Assembly: GCA_964628195.1 (NCBI GenBank)
Contig: CAZVPF010000057.1
Coordinates: 1-15,687 of the forward strand
DNA length: 15,687 bases
Reading direction: 5' to 3'
DNA from: CAZVPF01 sp964628195
Lineage (GTDB): Bacteria > Planctomycetota > Phycisphaerae > Sedimentisphaerales > Anaerohalosphaeraceae
Below the pieces are notes generated by a model. That model was not told the origin of the DNA, ran no database searches, and saw only the letters and a list, made by a program, of their open reading frames with translations. Of this stretch, positions 7,370 through 13,617 are shown in pieces; the stretch's first letter is position 1, and every line of letters starts with the position of its first letter. A program made the position numbers and the translations under genes.

Positions 7370-8569
7370 CTACCGTCTGAAATTGCCTTTGCCGCTGCCG
7401 GAGTTTGAACCATTTACCGCCGCTGCGCCCTCGGGCTTGCCGAATATCATTCTGCCGGCAGAGGTCTGATATGAACTGGTAACAACGATATTCATAACCT
7501 GGCCTATACGGTTTTTGGCGTCCTCGACAACAACCATCGTGCCGTCGTCGAGGTAACCTATGCCCTGCTGCTGCTCCTCGCCTGCGCGTATGATTTTGAT
7601 CTTCATCGGTTCGCCGGGCAGGACAACGGTCTTGAGGGCGTTGGAAATATCGTTAATATTGATGACATCGACGCCGCGCAGCTGGGCAACCTTGTTCAGG
7701 TTGTAATCGTTTGTCACAAGCCTGCCGTCACAGTTCTTGCTGAAAGCGACGAGTTTCTGGTCAACTTCGGCGCTTTCATCGATGCCGGGCGGGGGCGTGT
7801 CGTCGATCTTGACCTCGACAGTCGAGCTCGATTGCAGCTTGTTAAGCATATCAAGCCCCCTTCTGCCGCGGTTTCGCTTGATCTTATCGGCTGAGTCGGC
7901 TATGAGCTGAAGCTCATTCAAAACAAACCTGGGGACAACCAGCGGGGCATCGAAAACTTTCGTCTCGGTAATGTCGGCGATCCTGCCGTCAATAATTACC
8001 GAAGTGTCCAGCACAAGCGGTCTCTGGCCCTTTGTCTGTCTTGAAAACTCAACGTAAGGTATCACGAAGCGCACATCGTCTTTAGTCTGCACAACCATAC
8101 TTATTGTCAGGTAACAGATGCACAGCCCGACAATCCACTTGGTTATCTGCAGAGCCTCGGGGCTTATCATTCCCCGCATGTAAAGCTCGGCGAGCATCTC
8201 AAGCACCGGTGATATGGCCCAGCTTATCAAAAGTCCCACAAGCAGTCCGAAGAAAACCCCCGCAAGAGCGTTTAGAGACTTTTTCGGGGTCAGCCAGTCA
8301 ACGGCGATTACAAGAATAGCGACAGCGATGCCGCTGACGAAGATAACCATGATCTCGTTGCCCCGCATGGTCTGGCTTGTCTTGATTTCCATGGCCTGGC
8401 GGTAGTACTTGACGGCTTCTTCCCACTTGCCCTGCATCTCGAAATTGCGGGCGATGGAGGTCAGTGTTTCGGCATCCTGCGGTCTTTCAGCGGTGGGGTA
8501 ATTTACGCTCACAAACAAAAAGGCTATTATGAGCGTGATAAACAGAAAACGTATCACATATAATAACAT
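7370..8569 (-). CDS. Membrane-anchored PIN-TRAM domain protein (YacL-like) with TPR-like insert
   Basis: The 399-residue protein has four parts. A first hydrophobic helix (about residues 7-23) is followed by a TPR-like helix pair (about 32-64, with EMQGKWEEAVKYYRQAMEI), then three more membrane helices (about 73-92, 102-121, 146-163). A PIN nuclease domain follows, with acidic residues D188 (VLDTS), E219 (NEL), D270 and D288 (TNDYNL), and then a C-terminal TRAM-type RNA-binding domain containing GIGYLDDGTMVVVEDA. A low-complexity Ala/Gly/Ser tail ends it. YacL-type proteins normally have four helices and PIN-TRAM; the TPR-like segment between helices 1 and 2 is unusual. The ATG at 8576-8578 touches AGGAG with no spacer, so the ATG three codons later, nine bases from it, is the likely start. 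The gene converges on the radical SAM gene with only 39 bases between. Confidence 0.85.
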   Translation of the reverse strand: MLLYVIRFLFITLIIAFLFVSVNYPTAERPQDAETLTSIARNFEMQGKWEEAVKYYRQAMEIKTSQTMRGNEIMVIFVSGIAVAILVIAVDWLTPKKSLNALAGVFFGLLVGLLISWAISPVLEMLAELYMRGMISPEALQITKWIVGLCICYLTISMVVQTKDDVRFVIPYVEFSRQTKGQRPLVLDTSVIIDGRIADITETKVFDAPLVVPRFVLNELQLIADSADKIKRNRGRRGLDMLNKLQSSSTVEVKIDDTPPPGIDESAEVDQKLVAFSKNCDGRLVTNDYNLNKVAQLRGVDVININDISNALKTVVLPGEPMKIKIIRAGEEQQQGIGYLDDGTMVVVEDAKNRIGQVMNIVVTSSYQTSAGRMIFGKPEGAAAVNGSNSGSGKGNFRR

Positions 8570-8627
8570 TTGCCGCATCTCCTAAAATATGAGTTTTTAA
8601 GGTTATAAAGAACTAAAAATATGAAAC

Positions 8628-8654
8628 AGTATAGAGAAGTTAAATACGGTACAA
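8628..8654 (-). promoter_or_regulatory. Candidate sigma70-type promoter of the PIN-TRAM gene
   Basis: On the minus strand, TTGTAC (8649-8654) and TATACT (8628-8633) are separated by 15 bases, about 60 bases before the chosen start. The spacer is short, so this is a weak call. Confidence 0.3.
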
Positions 8655-8737
8655 TTTTTCATTATCAAAGAGCATAATGCCAAGGGCCTGTCTCTAAGAA
8701 CTGATTTCGGCCAAAGCCGTTATCAGAGCTTCACTTA

Positions 8738-8766
8738 TTGATAAGTATTATCGGGAAAAGTAAACT
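8738..8766 (+). promoter_or_regulatory. Candidate sigma70-type promoter of the 51-residue gene
   Basis: TTGATA (8738-8743) and TAAACT (8761-8766) are separated by exactly 17 bases, about 115 bases upstream of the small gene at 8880. The match is moderate, five and four of six bases. Confidence 0.3.
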
Positions 8767-8879
8767 GAAAGTAAAAGGTTTTTATTTATCAATTCTGAAA
8801 AATACCCGATTAAGGATATTGGAACCCGCCATTATCGGCAAGTAAACAGTTGTAAATTTTATATCCAATGGGGGCGTAA

Positions 8880-9035
8880 ATGAGCAATAAGCGGGAAAAG
8901 GTGTCATTTAACAATAACAAGGACAGAAACCGCGATATCGACAGCGAAAAAGTGCGTGAAATCAGCTTTAATCTGCGTGAACTGATAAAGGTGCACCAGG
9001 CACTGATCGAGCAGTTGGAAAAAATCTGCAGATAG
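8880..9035 (+). CDS. Small charged helical protein, 51 residues, unknown
   Basis: The ATG is preceded by GGGGG five bases upstream, a strong ribosome binding site, and the frame runs 51 codons to TAG. The N-terminal 24 residues are very polar and Asn/Lys/Arg-rich (SNKREKVSFNNNKDRNRD). The second half (from about residue 22) is a likely amphipathic helix with heptad-like leucines and isoleucines: VREISFNLRELIKVHQALIE, then QLEKICR. That could support coiled-coil self-association or binding to a partner. I do not recognise the family. The response regulator follows 183 bases downstream on the same strand. GC-leaning codon use resembles the neighbouring host genes. Confidence 0.55.
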   Translation: MSNKREKVSFNNNKDRNRDIDSEKVREISFNLRELIKVHQALIEQLEKICR

Positions 9036-9041
9036 TTGCAG

Positions 9042-9070
9042 GCCGGATTATCGGGCCTTGACTATCCGGC
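9042..9070 (+). terminator. Hairpin after the small gene, without T-tract
   Basis: GCCGGAT (9042-9048) and ATCCGGC (9064-9070) form a perfect 7-bp GC-rich stem with a 15-base loop, seven bases after the stop of the 51-residue gene. No T-run follows, so it may be a weak terminator, an RNA-stability element or a leader structure of the response regulator transcript. Confidence 0.4.
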
Positions 9071-9218
9071 TTGAGGAATTGGAACTCCCAAATCGGGATA
9101 CATGCAAAACCAGCGAACATTTTTTCCTTATTTGTCAATTACCGCTGTCAAGACATACCGGGCGATAACCGATAAAGCTGTTAATCAGCCTGCAATTTTT
9201 ATATCAGGGGTTTTGAAT

Positions 9219-9920
9219 ATGGAATTGAAAATACTTGTCGTCGATGACGTTGCCGCGAATATCCAGTTAATGGAAGTGTTACTCAAAAAGGCCGGCAACA
9301 AGGTGATACATTGCCCGAACGGCCTTGAAGCGGTTGAAATGTGCAAGAGTCAAAAGTATGACCTGATCATAATGGATATCCAGATGCCGGAACTCAACGG
9401 TGTCGATGCGACAAAGATGATAAAAAGTGATTGCGAGGTCAATAATGAAACTCCGATAATAATCATGACAGCAGGCGACGACAAAATGCTCGAGGTCCAG
9501 TGCCTCGAGGCCGGCTGTGAGGATATATTGAGGAAACCGATCAACAAAAAGGCGCTTTTGCGAAAAATTAATAAATACATCGCCCGCGAAAAACAGCTCG
9601 AAGCCGCTGAAAGGGGCGAGGATATCATTTCGGCCCTCGGTAACGACCCTGATTTTAAGAAAACCGTTGAGACATTCGTAAATACCCTGCCCGACAAGAT
9701 CCGTGACATGCAGGACGCGGCGCAGAAAGGCGACCTGGATGCCCTGGCAGCGATTGCGCATTCGGTTAAAGGGGTCGGCACGTTCGCGGGGTTCCCCATC
9801 TATACGGAAAAGGCGGCGAAGATCGAGTCGACGGCGAAAATACCCGACCTGGACAAAGTTCGCGAACAGGTCGATGAGCTTTCCAAGCTGTGCATGAGAA
9901 CAAAAGTTGTCCCCAAATAA
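9219..9920 (+). CDS. Response regulator with REC and C-terminal HPt domains
   Basis: The 233-residue protein joins a receiver domain (about 1-122) to a histidine phosphotransfer domain (about 140-230). The receiver has the acidic pair D9-D10, the phospho-acceptor D53 in LIIMDIQMP, the conserved Thr in IIIMTAG and the Lys in LRKPINK. The HPt domain carries the phosphorylatable H181 in AIAHSVKGVG, with the following AxKIE helix. There is no DNA-binding, GGDEF or kinase domain, so the protein should act as a phosphorelay shuttle between kinases and another regulator. AGGGG eight bases before the ATG sets the start; the open frame reaches back to 9102 without support. No histidine kinase gene lies next to it, so its partner is elsewhere. 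The stop is followed by a weak hairpin and then a TTGACA promoter for the next gene. Confidence 0.88.
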   Translation: MELKILVVDDVAANIQLMEVLLKKAGNKVIHCPNGLEAVEMCKSQKYDLIIMDIQMPELNGVDATKMIKSDCEVNNETPIIIMTAGDDKMLEVQCLEAGCEDILRKPINKKALLRKINKYIAREKQLEAAERGEDIISALGNDPDFKKTVETFVNTLPDKIRDMQDAAQKGDLDALAAIAHSVKGVGTFAGFPIYTEKAAKIESTAKIPDLDKVREQVDELSKLCMRTKVVPK

Positions 9921-9936
9921 CCCCGGCGACAACAAC

Positions 9937-9964
9937 TTGACAAACTCAGATTCTTTGTCTTAAT
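9937..9964 (+). promoter_or_regulatory. Candidate promoter for the leader ORF and MFS transporter
   Basis: A perfect TTGACA lies at 9937-9942, and CTTAAT at 9959-9964 gives a 16-base spacer. A second -10-like TATACT lies at 9983-9988 without a good -35. Both would give a transcript that includes the 17-codon leader ORF. Confidence 0.45.
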
Positions 9965-10025
9965 CTTTCGGTTTATATCGTGTATACTCATATTTTTATG
10001 TAAAACCGACGAAACCGGAAAAGAG

Positions 10026-10079
10026 ATGAGAAAACAACCAGACTTTGCGAAAATGCCGCTATACGGGCCGATGAAATGA
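10026..10079 (+). CDS. 17-codon leader ORF overlapping the transporter start
   Basis: The ATG follows GGAAAAGAG directly upstream and encodes MRKQPDFAKMPLYGPMK. Its TGA (10077-10079) overlaps the ATG of the MFS gene (10076-10078) as ATGA, a classical arrangement for translational coupling. The transporter start lacks a clear ribosome binding site of its own, so reinitiation after this ORF is plausible. The peptide itself may have no function. Whether it is translated is inference. Confidence 0.4.
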   Translation: MRKQPDFAKMPLYGPMK

Positions 10080-11458
10080 GACCACGCCAGCGAAGAAAAA
10101 GCATGAAATACGCCATCGCCGGGTCGATGTTCGCGGTGATGGCGGCTATCTTTGTCGGTGACCGGGTCGTGAACCTGTTCGCTATCAAGCTCGGCGCCGA
10201 GGAGTTCTACCTGGGGGTGCTTAACTTCTGCTTCTGGATCCCCTGGATGTTCCGGATGGTAACGATGTCGGCTATCGAGCGTATCGGCAAGCGGAAGGTT
10301 CTGCTGGCCGCGGGGACGTGCTGTGTTATCGCCGGGCTCGGATTCCTGCCTCTGCCTCTGCTGGCCGGCAAGATCGGGGCGGACATGCTGCTGCTGCTGG
10401 TGCTGTTGTTCGTGTTTTTGCGGATCATGTTTCTGGGCATGGCCAATACCGCGTGGTTTCCGATACTGCACGACATAGTTCCCGGACCGGTTACGGGTCG
10501 ATTTTTCGCAAACCTCCGCACGACGTGGCAAACCGCCGCTATGCTGACATTTTTCGCCGTGGCATGGTTTGTCGGGGAGGATACGCCCTGGTGGAAGTTC
10601 GAGGTTCTGTTTATTCTTGCCGCTGTGTCATATTCAATCCGAACGGCCAGTTTTGCCATGCTGAGCGAAAAGCCCCCGGCGCCGGAAAAACAGCACAAAG
10701 GGTCATTTTTCAGCCGCTTCCGTGACGCGTGGGACAACCTCCGGCTGCGAAAACTGATAATTTACGCGATGTTATTCTTCTTTGCTTACATGATTGCCGA
10801 GCCTTTCAAGATCAAGTATATGAAGGACCTCGGGTTCAGCGACGGGCTGGTTATCGCTGCTACTGCGATGATAAGCCTCGGTGCGATAATCTCGCTTAAG
10901 ACGTGGGGGCGGCTGGCTGACAGGTACGGCAACCGGGCAGCGTTCTCGGTGAGCAGCGCGGGCCTTGCGGTTGTCGCCTTTTTGTGGATATTCGTCGGCG
11001 AGGAAAGTTATTATTACGTTTTCGCGCTATACCTTGTGGGCAGCATGTTTCTAAGCGGGCACAGTCTCGCCCAGACCCGCCGGCAGATGCACACAGTGCC
11101 CGAAAACAAGCAGAACCAGATAACGATAATGAATGTTTTGACCAGTTTCCCGCAGGCGCTGGGGCCTTTTATCGCCGGGCTTTTCCTGAAATTTACCGCG
11201 GGTATCCGGATTGAGACCCCGCTGCTGACAATAGGGCACTACGAATTGCTGTTTATGATTTCTTCGGCGTTGTTTGTGCTGCTTTTCTGCCTGCGGTCGA
11301 TGGTTCGCGACCACGGCGAGACCAGCACCCGGCAGGTGGCCCTGTCGCTGGGCCGGCCGATCCTGGATGTATTCGGCTCGTGGGAGGTCTTTACCGGCAG
11401 AAAACGCGGAAACCCCTCGCAAAGACCCGAAAACAACCTAAAAAAAGAGGTTGACTAA
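10076..11458 (+). CDS. Major facilitator superfamily transporter
   Basis: The 460-residue inner-membrane protein is mostly hydrophobic, with about twelve predicted helices in two halves split by a hydrophilic loop (about residues 200-220, SEKPPAPEKQHKGSFFSRF). The second half contains a cytoplasmic-loop motif of MFS type, WGRLADRYGNR (about residues 280-290), matching the G-x-L-a-D-r-x-G-r-R signature between helices. The last 45 residues are hydrophilic. The substrate cannot be deduced. The start overlaps the stop of the leader ORF; an in-frame ATG nine codons later, with a purine tract before it, is an alternative. The tail of the gene carries the -35 element of the following tRNA gene. Confidence 0.85.
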   Translation: MRPRQRRKSMKYAIAGSMFAVMAAIFVGDRVVNLFAIKLGAEEFYLGVLNFCFWIPWMFRMVTMSAIERIGKRKVLLAAGTCCVIAGLGFLPLPLLAGKIGADMLLLLVLLFVFLRIMFLGMANTAWFPILHDIVPGPVTGRFFANLRTTWQTAAMLTFFAVAWFVGEDTPWWKFEVLFILAAVSYSIRTASFAMLSEKPPAPEKQHKGSFFSRFRDAWDNLRLRKLIIYAMLFFFAYMIAEPFKIKYMKDLGFSDGLVIAATAMISLGAIISLKTWGRLADRYGNRAAFSVSSAGLAVVAFLWIFVGEESYYYVFALYLVGSMFLSGHSLAQTRRQMHTVPENKQNQITIMNVLTSFPQALGPFIAGLFLKFTAGIRIETPLLTIGHYELLFMISSALFVLLFCLRSMVRDHGETSTRQVALSLGRPILDVFGSWEVFTGRKRGNPSQRPENNLKKEVD

Positions 11459-11478
11459 GAAAAGCTTAACGGTATTAT
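11451..11478 (+). promoter_or_regulatory. Promoter of the tRNA-Leu gene
   Basis: TTGACT (11451-11456) and TATTAT (11473-11478) are spaced by 16 bases, each matching five of six consensus positions. The -10 ends 12 bases before the tRNA. The -35 hexamer lies inside the last codons of the MFS gene and includes part of its stop region. Confidence 0.6.
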
Positions 11479-11490
11479 ATATGGTTTGCC

Positions 11491-11576
11491 GCGGATGTGG
11501 CGGAACTGGCAGACGCGCTGGCTTCAGGTGCCAGTGGGGCTTAAACCCCGTGGAGGTTCGAATCCTCTCATCCGCA
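11491..11576 (+). tRNA. tRNA-Leu (anticodon CAG)
   Basis: The acceptor stem GCGGATG pairs with CATCCGC and is followed by discriminator A. The anticodon stem CTGGC/GCCAG holds the loop TTCAGGT, with anticodon CAG reading CUG. A variable arm GGGGCTTAAACCCC, typical of class II tRNAs such as Leu, follows, then the T arm GGAGGTTCGAATCCTCT. The CCA end is not encoded. It has its own promoter upstream and a strong terminator 8 bases downstream. The tyrosine recombinase gene lies next, so its 3' part is the likely attachment site of the downstream element. Confidence 0.97.
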
Positions 11577-11583
11577 ATGAGAC

Positions 11584-11624
11584 ATAACCCCTTATTTAAA
11601 AACAACTTAAGGGGTTATTTTTTT
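11584..11624 (+). terminator. Rho-independent terminator after tRNA-Leu
   Basis: ATAACCCCTTA (11584-11594) pairs perfectly with TAAGGGGTTAT (11608-11618) around a 13-base loop. The stem is followed directly by a run of seven T. This is the cleanest terminator in the window; it ends the tRNA transcript and insulates the integrase region. Confidence 0.92.
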
Positions 11625-11628
11625 GCAT

Positions 11629-11808
11629 ATTAGATAATAGTGTTAGATAATTAACAATGCTTCATTTTTTTGATATCTCATATAAATCCAATAATAACAA
11701 TGCTTTATAGCATCTCGACAACAAAATCTTTTTATCTAATATTTGTTCTATTTCTTATTTGAAATTCATCCTATTTTTGGTATATTAGCCCTTAGAATCA
11801 TTAGATAA
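11629..11808. repeat. Four copies of TTAGATAA (three direct, one inverted) before the integrase
   Basis: TTAGATAA occurs at 11630-11637, 11643-11650 and 11801-11808, and inverted as TTATCTAA at 11732-11739. A further repeated 11-mer, TAACAATGCTT, occurs at 11652-11662 and 11695-11705. Motif clusters between the attachment site and the integrase are typical of recombinase arm sites or repressor operators. AT-rich chance occurrence is possible. Confidence 0.5.
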
Positions 11809-11809
11809 A

Positions 11810-11836
11810 TTAGATTATTACGGTAATTCAATCTAA
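11810..11836 (+). promoter_or_regulatory. Inverted repeat abutting the integrase start codon
   Basis: TTAGATT (11810-11816) and AATCTAA (11830-11836) form a 7-bp inverted repeat with a 13-base loop, ending directly at the ATG. No Shine-Dalgarno sequence is visible in this interval. It may be an operator for autoregulation or an mRNA hairpin limiting integrase translation. Confidence 0.5.
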
Positions 11837-13318
11837 ATGAAAGCAAAGGGTCAAAAACCAAACTTTGTTGAAGTTGCAGGCGAAATCGTCGAAGGTCTCT
11901 ACTACGACAAAGCCTTGAAAGTTTATTACTATTATATCATTGAGCCTACAACCAAAAAGAGGAAAAAAGTTACCAGAAGAAACAAAGCAAAAGCGGCTCT
12001 TGAGCTATATAACTATAAACTTCAAACAACTGATGCAGAAAAAGTCAAAATACCACACAAGTTCATTTTTTCCAAAAAAATAGGGGTAGACCCAGAAAAC
12101 TTAACCCATATTGAAGGAAATACAGAAAAAGCCATTATCCAAGGCAAGGAAGTATCAATTACAGAAATGATACCTGCCACTCAAGTGCCTAATAATGTCA
12201 TAATACAATCTTTTGTTGACATGTTAGATGAAAACCCCAGAGAAATATCTGAGACATTTATCCAAATGGGTAGAGAGGATTTAGCTGGCATTATTCATCT
12301 GCCCAAAAACTATAAAAGAAGCAAGACTAAGCTCTCCGATATGCTTGAATGGTATCTGACCCACGAAGAAAGAAGCCGAGACACAATACGATACTCCAAT
12401 TTATTTTGGGAACAGTTTTGTAATATAGTCAATGTTCGATATATGGAACAAATTACTCTTGACCACATTAAAGTTTATAGAAACCATCTAACAAATCTCA
12501 AGAAAACAAACAAACGCTCCAAAAGGTGGCTTGTAGCAAGATTCGAAGTTGTTAAGAGAATCGTAAGGCATTCCAAGCTTCATATTAAAAACAAAGATAT
12601 TGCAAATTACCTCCTCGACGAAATGTCTATACTTTCTCTAAAAAAGGCAAAAGGAAAAGCAAATCCTCAACCAATTTCCAAAGAAGAATTCAAATTGTTT
12701 ATGGACTTCTTTGAGAATGAACTTAATAAGGCAAAATCTATTACAGCAAAAATAAGGTATTCTAAGTGGATTGCTCTATTTTTAATGGGAGCGAATACTT
12801 GTTCATATTTTAAAGATTTAGTTGATATGACCATTGCTAAAAAGCCTGGACAGTTAGGCTTGGATTTTGAAAACCAGACACTTGCTATGTATCGAGACAA
12901 AATGAACACCATCAAGATTGCTGTTTTATGGTCTGAATCAATTAAAGCTGTTCAGCTTTTTCGAGAGAATCAGGAATGTCAAACAGATTATGTTTTTGAA
13001 ACCAAAGCCCGTATTGACAAAAATGGCAAAAAATCAGGTGGAAAGAAAAATACAGCATCAAGATTGAGAGATGAGTTTTGGCGATACATAAGACCCAAAG
13101 TAGCTAAGTATTACAATAACAATGAACTTCTAAAGATTAAATTTGAGCATATTCGAGACGCTTGCTTTACAGCTTGTGCCAAAGCGAAATTACACATCGA
13201 ACAACGTAATTATGTTTCAGGTCATAAGAATAGGGGTGATGATGACAGATATCTATTGAGGGAACCAGAACTTGCAAAACCAGCCTGTGATGCGATGCAT
13301 CATTACTTTTTAGAATAA
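11837..13318 (+). CDS. Tyrosine recombinase/integrase, atypical
   Basis: The 493-residue protein has a basic N-terminal region, a core-binding (SAM-like) domain around residues 165-260 and a C-terminal catalytic domain. Catalytic elements are visible: H438-x-x-R440 (FEHIRDAC), H463 in SGHK, and the nucleophile Y472 in DRYLL, nine residues after that His as in the family. The first catalytic Arg, normally in a TGxRxxEL motif, is not seen. The equivalent segment is LMGANTCSYFKDLVD (residues 316-327+) with Asn at the Arg position and no Arg from 316 to 330. I recall similar Asn/Cys-bearing segments in planctomycete integrase-like proteins, but did not search. There is no ribosome binding site before the ATG. 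The gene is AT-rich, transcribed away from tRNA-Leu, and probably mediates integration of the downstream element if it is active. Confidence 0.82.
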   Translation: MKAKGQKPNFVEVAGEIVEGLYYDKALKVYYYYIIEPTTKKRKKVTRRNKAKAALELYNYKLQTTDAEKVKIPHKFIFSKKIGVDPENLTHIEGNTEKAIIQGKEVSITEMIPATQVPNNVIIQSFVDMLDENPREISETFIQMGREDLAGIIHLPKNYKRSKTKLSDMLEWYLTHEERSRDTIRYSNLFWEQFCNIVNVRYMEQITLDHIKVYRNHLTNLKKTNKRSKRWLVARFEVVKRIVRHSKLHIKNKDIANYLLDEMSILSLKKAKGKANPQPISKEEFKLFMDFFENELNKAKSITAKIRYSKWIALFLMGANTCSYFKDLVDMTIAKKPGQLGLDFENQTLAMYRDKMNTIKIAVLWSESIKAVQLFRENQECQTDYVFETKARIDKNGKKSGGKKNTASRLRDEFWRYIRPKVAKYYNNNELLKIKFEHIRDACFTACAKAKLHIEQRNYVSGHKNRGDDDRYLLREPELAKPACDAMHHYFLE

Positions 13319-13617
13319 GGTGAAATTTTAACAAGAATTAACATTCGCTAAATTCATCCAAACTTTTTCACACCCTTCCCAGTTTCTATTATAATTATAT
13401 CCAGAAAAGGCTGAAAATTCAGATCTATATCGGCTGAAGAATGAATGAGTTATTGGATTTACCTTGGCAACCGCAGCCCAAAGGGCTCAAAAAAAGGTAT
13501 TCGGCAATCCGGATTCTCTTTTTGGGCGGCTGAAAAGGTTATTCATATTTGATGGAAGTAAATTGGTAGGAATACCTGTTTTGAGCTTGGGGCAGAGTGG
13601 GGTTGGAGGGATGTTCT
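13319..13617. other. Gene-poor stretch between integrase and nuclease remnant
   Basis: About 300 bases. A TATAAT lies at 13390-13395 without a good -35. Several overlapping short open stretches exist in all frames between 13441 and 13630 (30-55 codons); none resembles a protein I know, and none has a ribosome binding site. The junction to recognisable nuclease sequence lies at about 13618. The helicase part of that gene is not here. Confidence 0.5.

Larger units (their letters stand above)
8570..8879. other. Intergenic region between divergent genes
   Basis: About 310 bases separate the PIN-TRAM gene (-) from the small gene at 8880 (+). I see no tRNA, known riboswitch or long ORF. It holds one candidate promoter on each strand (entered separately). 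A short hairpin-forming CGGCCAAAGCCG lies near 8708-8719. An inverted pair ATCGGG / CCCGAT lies near 8750 and 8805, and could fold the leader of the small gene. Composition is AT-richer than the flanking genes, as usual for promoter regions. Confidence 0.5.
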
